64,000 nucleotides of DNA, taken from positions 1-64,000 of the forward strand of contig JACGCK010000115.1 of the NCBI GenBank assembly GCA_014925825.1. The letters run 5' to 3'. Source of the stretch: Pholiota molesta (taxonomy: Eukaryota; Basidiomycota; Agaricomycetes; Agaricales; Strophariaceae). Every line of letters begins with the position of its first letter. Position 1 is the stretch's first letter. The notes beneath the pieces are model-generated. The model saw nothing but the letters and a program-made list of their open reading frames with translations, was not told where the DNA came from and searched no databases. The position numbers were made by a program, and so were the translations under genes. This document shows positions 56,736 to 64,000 of this stretch, in pieces.

Positions 56736-58887
56736 ATGACTAGTACCCTCCAGGTGGCATTCGTATTCGCGGGCACCGTTTTTTTATGGGCGCTTAATCG
56801 CGCGATCCAGACATCTTGGCGTAAAATACCATACCCACCTGGCCCGCCTCCTAAAGGCATACTCTCCGGGAATGAAGCGGATGTCTCTGTTCCGCTGCTG
56901 TGGAGGGTTTGTGCCGAGTGGGCAAATATCTATGGTGCCATTATTTGTGCTGCCTCAGAAACGTGCTCAGTGTATATTCATTTCAATTAGGAAACATCTT
57001 GTATTTGCGGGTTTCTAAGAAGCCTGTCATCATACTCAACTCATTGGAGGACGCAAACGAGCTGTTTGAAAAGCGGTCTCACAATTATTCTTCACGACCA
57101 GTCACACCCATGTACAATCTGTACGTCATGTTGATAACTACCTCTTCCTTGTATATTGATCACAATACTTCCAAAAAAAGCATGGGGTTGACTTTTTCCA
57201 CTGCATTGAAGACATACGGCCCTGAATGGCGTCAGCATAGGCGAATACTGCAGCAGACCTTCAAACAAGAGTCATCCCTCGCATACAGACCTACCCAAAC
57301 CCAAAAAATGCACGAAACGCTATATGGGCTTTAACGAACCCAATGGACTTTGAGGGCCTTATCAAGACGTGAGTCGGCCTCTTTAAACTATTCCATTTAT
57401 TCAACCTCAGTCTTCAAAACGCCGCAAGTTATGCAGGGGCTATCGTTCTGTCGGTGACTTACGGGTACGATGTTGCGCCCAAGAACGATCACTTGGTTAC
57501 CCTTTTGGAGAGCACCCGCCCTGCTTTTTCCCTAGGAACATCGCCTAGATGGATGATTAATACCTTTCCAATCCTGCGATACATTCCACGTTGGCTCCCT
57601 GGAACCGGGTTCAAAAACTATGCGTCCTCTGTCAAAAAGGTGGTCACTGAGCAACGCGAGGCTCCATTTAAATATACTGCAGATTCGTTGGTATGTTTTC
57701 TATTCATAATTCAACATAGGGATATATGACTTCAATGGATACCAATAGGCATCAGGGAGCACCCGCATCTCTGTGATCTCCAGCTTTTTGGAGAATTGTC
57801 ACTCGGAAATGGATGTGAAAATATTGAAGGAAGCCGCCGCAACTGGATATGGTGGTATGTGTTTGTAATGCAGCAGGGGATCTACCAGAGCTTTATTCAT
57901 TATTTTCTTCGTGAAAAGCGGGAGTTGGGACGGTAATATTCTCTCAGACATCAAACTCAGTCTTCTGCTAATTTTCGCATCCTAGACTGCATCCTCGATA
58001 ATGAATTTCTTCATTGCCATGATAACATTTCCTGATATTCAAAAGAAAGCACAGTCCGAAATTGACCGCGTCATTGGCGGTGATCGACTCCCGAATTACG
58101 ACGATCAACTGTCTTTGCCGTATGTGACAGCCGTTCTGCGTGAAGTAGTTCGCTGGAAGCCACTGGTTCCACTTGGACTACCGCATGCCAGCAAGAATGA
58201 TGATATATACCAAGGATACTACATTCCGAAAGGCAAGCCTTTGATATTGACCTTCAGCAGACTAAAGTTTTATTTGTTCAGATACTGCACTTCATCCCAA
58301 TGTCTGGTAGGTGGTTGTAATGATATGAGAGATACATATGTACTCAATATATTTTGCAGGGCAATGACGCGCGATTCGGAGAAATACAAGGATCCAGAGG
58401 CCTTCAACCCGGATCGATTTTTCGACGAGAATGGGGATTTAAATAATGATGATATCGGCTACGCGTTTGGATTCGGTAGACGGTACGAATTATTCATAGT
58501 TGTTCTACGGCTCATATTGACAGATTCCCTTGATTTAGGATTTGTCCCGGTCGTCATCTAGGCACCGCCTCGGTATACTTTGGATGATGCATCGGACCGT
58601 AGCTCACACTGACTTGGCTAAATAGGTTTGGCTGGCTATCGCTACAATCCTTTCGACTTTCACCATTGGGAAAGACAAGGATTCTTCGGGTAACGAATTG
58701 CCATTTGAAGCCAAGTTCACCGAAACTGGGGTTATTAGGTAGGCAGACAACGATTGTATTAACCTTTCCGCTCTGATATTGTGGATATTCAAGTTATCCA
58801 CTTCCTTTCAAGTGCTCAGTGACGCCCAGATCAGATAGGGCTAGGCAGCTTATTCTGGAGGTGCGCGAAGTTGGGGCTCAATACTGA
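56736..58887 (+). pseudogene. cytochrome P450, copy B (one-base deletion)
   Basis: Same 12-exon architecture as copy A: 56736-56934, 56991-57120, 57181-57368, 57429-57690, 57749-57854, 57919-57932, 57986-58232, 58282-58306, 58360-58482, 58539-58572, 58626-58738, 58794-58887. Exons 2 and 4-11 have exactly the same lengths as in A. Exon 3 is 188 instead of 189 bp. At about 57330 copy A has GGCTTTTAACG where B has GGCTTTAACG, which gives a stop (TAA) after ETLYGL. All later motifs are kept: AGVGTT, EVVR, FNPDRF, FGFGRRICPGRH. Either a very young pseudogene or a homopolymer sequencing error; if the latter, it encodes a second full-length P450. It sits in inverted orientation to A, 34 kb away. Confidence 0.88.
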
Positions 58888-59222
58888 ATTGTTTTTCGTT
58901 TGATTATTCAATGTATCTGCGACCATGAGTCAATCCTTGTAAATTAGTGTAAATTAGTGCCAAGAATCTGTCTATTTCTGCCTTTTCGTGATTGACACTC
59001 AGATTGGAATACGATATGTCATGCACATGTCATACGGTGCCATCTTTCTGCTTACCATTAGTGCAGATCACTCAATTCATATATAGCAGTAGCTAGTTCC
59101 CGAATCAGAATCAGCTACTCAATAGTCTAAAGCCAGTCAGAAATTGATTCCAGAAGACGCGGACTTGCTTCTAGTTCCCCTTTCTTGCGGCCACTTATCA
59201 ACGACATTCTACAAAAGAGCAT
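58888..59222. other. spacer between P450-B and the DIRS-like element
   Basis: Contains the second copy (about 58990-59215) of the flanking repeat seen at 54690-54870. No gene. Confidence 0.45.
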
Positions 59223-59452
59223 TCTATGCTGCGCTCGGAAAGGGAAAGGAGAAAACAGAAAGGAGAAAAAGAAAGACAGAAGGAAAGAATGAGAGACAAG
59301 AGAGAATGAGCTAGAGCTCACGTTCGTATTTTGTGTGGACAGTCAGGCGTGGGTTTGCGGGCAAAAATATAATTTCTTGGTCGCCGAAAATCTCTCTTGC
59401 TCGGCGCCGCCGGCAACCCGAAGGAAGACGGCAGGCAGACCGAGCTCAAGCC
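59223..59452. repeat. direct repeat B2 of the DIRS/PAT-like element
   Basis: 230 bp that appear identical, base for base, to 59857-60086 (offset 634 bp). Begins tctatgctgcgctcggaaag and ends gaccgagctcaagcc. It forms one part of a split direct repeat at the 3' side of the element (which reads right to left). Confidence 0.9.
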
Positions 59453-59573
59453 GGACACAGGCGAGTAGTAAACTACGAAGACAATGTGTAAACAAAGAAA
59501 AGAAAAAGCAAAGAAAAAGGAAAAAGGGACAGTGGTAAGGGTGGGTGAAAAATGAAATGAGCTCGAGGCAGAG

Positions 59574-59672
59574 CCTAACGAGCGACGGACGATGTGGTTA
59601 AGAGGACGTCCACTTCTACAGAAATGTCTAATGCATACCTAACGAGCGACGGACGATGTGGTTAAGAGGACG
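59574..59672. repeat. 35-bp duplicated segment inside the DIRS spacer
   Basis: cctaacgagcgacggacg... (35 bp) occurs at 59574-59608 and again at 59638-59672, 64 bp apart, within the A2 segment between the two long repeats. Confidence 0.85.
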
Positions 59673-59856
59673 AGGGAATCGTACTACGAGCTACGGTTTA
59701 TATATCTAGAAAAAACAATGGGAATGCCACAAGCCCCAGGAGGACTTGGGCCCATTGCAGAATGAAAGCGCGACAAGCGCGTCTATATCTAATCTAATCA
59801 AAAATGAAAGCGTCCTCGCTAACATAGACCGGGATCAAACTTGTTTGATCTTATCA

Positions 59857-60086
59857 TCTATGCTGCGCTCGGAAAGGGAAAGGAGAAAACAGAAAGGAGA
59901 AAAAGAAAGACAGAAGGAAAGAATGAGAGACAAGAGAGAATGAGCTAGAGCTCACGTTCGTATTTTGTGTGGACAGTCAGGCGTGGGTTTGCGGGCAAAA
60001 ATATAATTTCTTGGTCGCCGAAAATCTCTCTTGCTCGGCGCCGCCGGCAACCCGAAGGAAGACGGCAGGCAGACCGAGCTCAAGCC
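59857..60086. repeat. direct repeat B1 of the DIRS/PAT-like element
   Basis: Identical partner of 59223-59452. Its right end overlaps the last codons of the tyrosine recombinase ORF (stop at 60080-60082), so the repeat boundary lies within or at the end of coding sequence. Confidence 0.9.
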
Positions 60087-61080
60087 ACGGGGAGAGCCCA
60101 GGGGAGAGCCAGCGGGTCGGGAGCTGGGAACGGAGCGAGGGCCACATGAAGGCGAGAAGAGAGCTGGAGTGTCCTATCGGGGGGCGTATCGATGTACAGC
60201 TTGTAAGCGTCGCTGCGCCAACGCCCCAGTAGTTGGATTTCGTAATCGTTGTATCCTACTGTAGCCGCTGAAGTAGCCGCGCCGCGACGGAAGCTGTGGC
60301 CAGAGTATAAGGAGTGATCCAGATTGAGGGACGCGAGACGGGTTTTTAAGAGGGATATGAAGGGATCTCGGGAGAGCGCCTTTCCGGAGGCGTCACGGAA
60401 AAGAGGAGCTAATGGATTGGGTTCGGGCCACCGCTGGATGTAATGCTGCATCGCAAGAACTGGGCAAGTTAACGCGGCATCGGCGGGCGCGCGCGCAATC
60501 AAAATCGTGGTGCCGGTACGGAAGGGGTCGGTCTTCGATCCAGGGAGAGAGAGGCGCATGTGCGTGGGCTGGTTAAAGGAAGGGATGAACTCGATGGAAG
60601 AGCGCGAGAGATGGATAGTGGAGTTGAAATTGGAGGCATTAGGGACAGTAAATTCGCCGCAGCGTAGAAAACCAGCCCAAGCTAATTTAATTGCAGCATC
60701 AAAGACAGCATTTTCGAACAAGAATACATCACCTGAAATGCGCGCTAAGCTTTGGAGAATCGCGAGCGTGATGGGGAGCTTGGGTTTGCGAGCTGTTCCG
60801 TAAATGGCTTTGATACCGCGGTAAATTCGCTGCAAGGTGGGAGAATAGCAGGACGCGGCTGAGAGACCAGCATCGACGTGGAGGGAACGAACACTGGAGA
60901 GGTAGCTTTTAATTGTGGAGTGCTTGAGACCCCGATCTGCGAGGAACGAGATCCACTCAGCGAGTGCAGTAGTGGTGGCAGGGAGGACGAGGCCGGGTTC
61001 AGACTGGAGGGAGGGATTAACTGCGATAAAATCGAGGAAGGATCGTTGGCCAGATCCGTATGTTTTGCGGGTACTAGACG
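60080..61080 (-). CDS. tyrosine recombinase of the DIRS-like element
   Basis: The frame is open from about 61080 to the stop at 60080. The N-terminal core-binding part (STRKTYGSGQRSFLDF, then HSTIKSYLSSVRSLHVDAG) lies upstream of the first ATG at 60835 and overlaps the end of the RT ORF in another frame. The catalytic domain carries FLRCGEF (first Arg region), SGHSFRRGAATSA (H-x-x-R) and LGRWRSDAYKLYI with the nucleophilic Tyr. It would integrate a circular cDNA by site-specific recombination. It probably needs frameshifting or a non-AUG start for full length. Confidence 0.88.
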
Positions 61081-62883
61081 CGAGACCATGCCAGAGGTAG
61101 AAGGCGGTTCGACGAGAGAAGTGAGCATGTGTTTGATACCAATAATCTGGGACTTCGTTGATGAGGAGATTCTTCCGAGCGTCGGATCCAGCTGGAAGAG
61201 CTTCGAGTACTGGAAACGGGAGGCAGCGTCAGCGAAACAATTTTCTTCGGAAGGAATCCAGACAACGGAAAAGGTAAAATTCAGCGCCGCCGCCATCATA
61301 GGAATTAGCCGCACGAGACGCATAGAAAGTGGGGACCGACAGGTGCCCGAGGATAGCCAAGCGACCACAGCTTGATTATCACAGTGAAATTTAATGTGCC
61401 GGCCTCGCCAGCTATCAGCCCAGCAGAGGATCGCATGCAGGATCGCGTAGATTTCCTTGAACTGGATATCACGGAGACGGAAACGGCGCGGAACACGTGC
61501 TGAGAACCAAGCCTGACCGGAGAAGCCGCCAAGACCTTTTGATCCGCTCGCATCAGTGTAGATCGAGATCTCGTCACGCTGATCCGTCAGAACCCTGACA
61601 CCGTTCCAAGGACGGCTAAAGATAGTCCACCAGCGAAGATCAGCGCGCACCCCGGAGGGAACATGGAGGCGCTGGAAGGGAGATGCAAACTTCATTGAGA
61701 AATCAATGATGCGACGGATGAATGGGCGAGAGCGAGGGATAACCTGAGATGCAAACTGCAAGAATCCGCACAGCTCCTGGACTTCACGAAGAGACGCGCG
61801 GCACTTAGACGACCATGAGGATAGAAGCTCGATGAGGTAAGAGAGCTTGTCTGTGGGTAGACGCGCTTCCATGGAAATCGAGTCAAGTTCGAGTCCGAGG
61901 AACTCGAGACATGTAGTCGGCCATTCCGTTTTCGAATCTTGGAAGCAGAGGCCGAGATTCTGGCCGAGGCCCATTACCCAGTGAACAGCTTGGGTGGGGA
62001 GCTCGGAGCCAAGCGCAGGTGAAAATAGGAGGAAGAAATCGTCAAGGAAATGACGCAAATGGGCAGGAATATGGCGTTGAATTATCCAATGAAGAGCCTC
62101 GGAAAAGAGGTTAAAAATGTAAGGCGCAGACCTGAGACCAAAGGTCAAGACAATGCAGTAATAAAACTTGCGACGCCAGGAAAAACCCATGTGATGCCAG
62201 TCCTCTGGACGGATCGGGACATGACGAAAAGCTTCTTTCAAGTCAAGCTTCGCCATCAAGGAACCGGGACCCGAACGAATGAGATCTTCCACCGCGCGCT
62301 CAAACATATCATAAGATATGAAAGCCTCGGAGTCTGGAATACCGTCGTTAACAGATAGCCCACGCGGCCACGAAAGGTGGTTGATAAGCCGGCGCTTATC
62401 AGGATTGCGCTTCCGCGTCACTGAACCTAAAGGTGAACAGCGAAAAGACGCTAAGGGAGGGGCGTTGAATGGCCCGTGGACTTGGGATTTGGCACACAAA
62501 CTAGCCACCGCCTCGTCCATAAATTCAGGCTGCTCAAGCGCTGAGGGCAGATTCCGACTCGGACGAATGACTTCGGGACCGGCAAATCCAATATTCGCAC
62601 CAAAACGCATAATATTGATCAGCGAGAGTACAAATTGGCGGTCGGGATACTCTGCCAAGTAGTGTTCCCACGCTTTGGGCACCAAGGGGGTAGAGACTCG
62701 AGGTGTAGTTGGGGAAGGAGAATGAGAATGTATAGTATCAAGGGAAAGATTAGGGGATAGGGTAGATATGGAATTACAACGAGGGTTTGAGTTGGGACGG
62801 GGAGGAGGAAGGGTGAAAGAAGGAGGAAATAGGTGAGAGTAAGGTAAAATGGAAGGGACAAAGGTAGAAGAAAGGGAAGACAA
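60745..62883 (-). CDS. reverse transcriptase-RNase H of the DIRS-like element
   Basis: 712 codons. After a Pro/Ser-rich start, RT blocks appear: RRLINHLSWPRG, LMAKLDLKEAFRHVPI (first catalytic Asp), FGLRSAPYIFN and HFLDDFFLLF (FLDD in place of YxDD). The RNase H part has IYTDASGSKGLGG, FKEIYAILHAI, FHCDNQAVVAWL and ENCFADAASR, giving the D-E-D-D set. The last 110 codons overlap the recombinase in a different frame and look poorly constrained (Ser/Pro-rich). No protease or DDE integrase is present, as expected for DIRS elements. Confidence 0.92.
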   Translation of the reverse strand: MSSLSSTFVPSILPYSHLFPPSFTLPPPRPNSNPRCNSISTLSPNLSLDTIHSHSPSPTTPRVSTPLVPKAWEHYLAEYPDRQFVLSLINIMRFGANIGFAGPEVIRPSRNLPSALEQPEFMDEAVASLCAKSQVHGPFNAPPLASFRCSPLGSVTRKRNPDKRRLINHLSWPRGLSVNDGIPDSEAFISYDMFERAVEDLIRSGPGSLMAKLDLKEAFRHVPIRPEDWHHMGFSWRRKFYYCIVLTFGLRSAPYIFNLFSEALHWIIQRHIPAHLRHFLDDFFLLFSPALGSELPTQAVHWVMGLGQNLGLCFQDSKTEWPTTCLEFLGLELDSISMEARLPTDKLSYLIELLSSWSSKCRASLREVQELCGFLQFASQVIPRSRPFIRRIIDFSMKFASPFQRLHVPSGVRADLRWWTIFSRPWNGVRVLTDQRDEISIYTDASGSKGLGGFSGQAWFSARVPRRFRLRDIQFKEIYAILHAILCWADSWRGRHIKFHCDNQAVVAWLSSGTCRSPLSMRLVRLIPMMAAALNFTFSVVWIPSEENCFADAASRFQYSKLFQLDPTLGRISSSTKSQIIGIKHMLTSLVEPPSTSGMVSRLVPAKHTDLANDPSSILSQLIPPSSLNPASSSLPPLLHSLSGSRSSQIGVSSTPQLKATSPVFVPSTSMLVSQPRPAILPPCSEFTAVSKPFTEQLANPSSPSRSRFSKA

Positions 62884-63024
62884 GGAAAAATGGGGTGAGG
62901 GAGAAGAAATAGGTAGTGGAACAGGTGAAGTAGTAGAGATATTAAAAGAGGAAAGGCTCGAGCGAGCTGAAGAATCAAAATTGGAAGAAGAATAAATAAA
63001 TTGGGGGCTCGCTCTACCGAGTCC

Positions 63025-63972
63025 CTAGGCCTTGGTGCAGGCGAAAGCGCCGTGAGCGGCAGAATCGCACTTCTGGCATTTATGAATGCGGCCGGCGGGG
63101 CACGTCGCGCCCGTGCATGTGCCTTTGTTAAAGGGGAAGCACGTTTGCGAGGCGACAGGCGTCTTCGCCGACGAGGGGGAGGTGTTGCTAGCAGAGGATT
63201 TGGTTTTGGGAACGTTTGAAGCAGCGGGGGTGCGATAGTGGCCGACAAGGTAGATCCCCATGAGAGTTAAATCTGGGGAAGCCCATTCGGAATAAATTCC
63301 TCGAGCCATCTCTTTGGAGCGCTTGAGGAAGAATTGCTTGTGGTACTGGATGATGGCGGCCCAGGTGTAGTTGCGGTAGAGCGTGGAGAGGTGCGTGCAG
63401 TACGCCGCACTGCCGCGAAAAATAGTGAGGGTCACTCCGATGTTGCCAGAAGAAGCTGCGTAGCTCCCGAGGATCTCGAAGTAAGTCAAAAGTGGTTCAA
63501 GAAGGGAGGCGAAGGTGGGGTAATCCTTTGGAGTCCCAGTGCGTTCGCGGATGGTGAAATGGCCGTCCTCGATGTCCATGGTGTTGCGGGCATCGGTGGC
63601 TTTCTCCTGCGCGACGGGATCGAGCTTGTACAGATTGAGGGGATGGAATTCGAAACGGACAATTTCCAAGATGGTGGCGCGGGGGACGAAAGGGAAATTA
63701 TCAAGCAAGGACTCACGCGATGGGGTTCCAGTGGCACCGGGGGCCACAAAGACGGGAATAGTTGAATCAGACGCGTTCGCGACTTGCGCGGCGGGGGTGC
63801 CACTGGCGCCGCCGGGTGTAGTAGTCGGAGGCGCCGCAGCGGATGCCAATTGACCCATGATGGTACGGAAGAGGTCATCGGTCATCGTGACCATATTGAC
63901 CGTCGCGCCGGCCATTGAAGGAGCGGAAGACGCGTCGGCCGAGGTGGAGGATGAGGAGGGCATATCTCCCAT
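63025..63972 (-). CDS. gag-like protein of the DIRS-like element
   Basis: 315 codons. An Ala/Ser/Thr-rich N-terminus, a helical middle (FEFHPLNLYKLDPVAQEKA; LLTYFEILGSYAASSGNIG) and a Cys/His-rich end (CFPFNKGTCTGATCPAG, HKCQKCDSAAHGAFAC) that resembles the zinc-binding tails seen in DIRS and related fungal gag proteins. It presumably packages element RNA. The start ATG at 63972 is 28 bp from the window edge; the element's terminal repeat would lie beyond. Confidence 0.8.
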   Translation of the reverse strand: MGDMPSSSSTSADASSAPSMAGATVNMVTMTDDLFRTIMGQLASAAAPPTTTPGGASGTPAAQVANASDSTIPVFVAPGATGTPSRESLLDNFPFVPRATILEIVRFEFHPLNLYKLDPVAQEKATDARNTMDIEDGHFTIRERTGTPKDYPTFASLLEPLLTYFEILGSYAASSGNIGVTLTIFRGSAAYCTHLSTLYRNYTWAAIIQYHKQFFLKRSKEMARGIYSEWASPDLTLMGIYLVGHYRTPAASNVPKTKSSASNTSPSSAKTPVASQTCFPFNKGTCTGATCPAGRIHKCQKCDSAAHGAFACTKA

Positions 63973-64000
63973 GGTTGTAAGATCAATGGTTGATAAATTA

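Larger units (their letters stand above)
59223..63972 (-). mobile_element. DIRS-order (PAT-like) retrotransposon, 5' end outside the window
   Basis: On the minus strand the order is a gag-like ORF (63972-63025), an RT-RNase H ORF (62883-60745) and a tyrosine recombinase (about 61075-60080), then a direct repeat, a spacer and the same repeat again. RT plus tyrosine recombinase without integrase or protease defines the DIRS order. The B1-A2-B2 arrangement at the 3' side matches the split direct repeats of PAT-like members; the A1 part would lie just right of position 64000. The three ORFs are open, and the repeats are identical, which suggests recent activity. Confidence 0.88.

Noticed and set aside
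62619..63248. 209-codon minus frame between the gag and RT ORFs of the DIRS element
   Set aside because: A Leu/Pro/Arg-rich shadow overlapping two real ORFs in another frame, with no retroelement motif.

Overview
The window is genomic DNA of a filamentous basidiomycete, most likely an Agaricomycete. Introns are mostly 46-75 bp GT-AG introns. The gene content also fits: a class I hydrophobin relic, an AAL-type lectin, F-box/LRR paralogs, a HeLo/TPR-type protein, a DUF6589 protein and a DIRS-order retrotransposon. Exon boundaries below were worked out by hand from splice sites, reading-frame phase and family conservation. Several multi-exon genes close perfectly in phase: histidine phosphatase, Tlg1-like SNARE, P450-A, MTHFS, PIG-P, EXO1, EFM7-like methyltransferase, beta-carbonic anhydrase, homoserine dehydrogenase, the RecQ-like helicase and the DUF6589 protein.

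Layout. 0-2.5 kb: frameshifted unidentified (gag-like?) ORF running off the left edge, then degenerate repeats. 2.6-11.2 kb: single-pass membrane protein with frame breaks, histidine phosphatase, hydrophobin pseudogene, lectin fragment, Tlg1/syntaxin-6-like SNARE. 11.2-18.8 kb: repeat-rich DNA around a frame-broken HeLo/TPR gene. 18.8-28 kb: F-box gene, intact cytochrome P450 (copy A), tRNA-Gly(CCC), 5-formyltetrahydrofolate cyclo-ligase. 29.6-42.3 kb: C2H2 zinc-finger regulator, F-box pseudogene, PIG-P, EXO1, intact F-box paralog, EFM7/Nnt1-like methyltransferase. 42.5-48.9 kb: two divergent intact genes (DUF6589 protein and RecQ-like helicase) bounded by imperfect terminal inverted repeats. 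50.2-58.9 kb: secreted beta-carbonic anhydrase, GNAT acetyltransferase, homoserine dehydrogenase, decayed cis-prenyltransferase, second P450 (copy B, one-base deletion). 59.2-64 kb: DIRS/PAT-like retrotransposon (gag, RT-RNase H, tyrosine recombinase) with an identical 230-bp direct repeat, running off the right edge.

Most striking: the 42.5-48.9 kb cassette looks like an autonomous mobile element. Its two genes are intact, start 64 bp apart, and end just inside about 120-bp terminal inverted repeats with a possible 4-bp AAAT target duplication. I infer that the DUF6589 protein is a candidate nuclease/transposase partnered with a RecQ-type helicase.

Housekeeping genes (EXO1 in DNA repair, PIG-P in GPI anchors, HOM6 in threonine/methionine synthesis, MTHFS in folate, Tlg1 in endosome-Golgi traffic) are intact. 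Accessory genes (hydrophobin, lectin, HeLo/TPR, cis-prenyltransferase, one F-box copy, one P450 copy) carry single-base frame breaks, which points to real decay of accessory genes, although assembly indels cannot be excluded.
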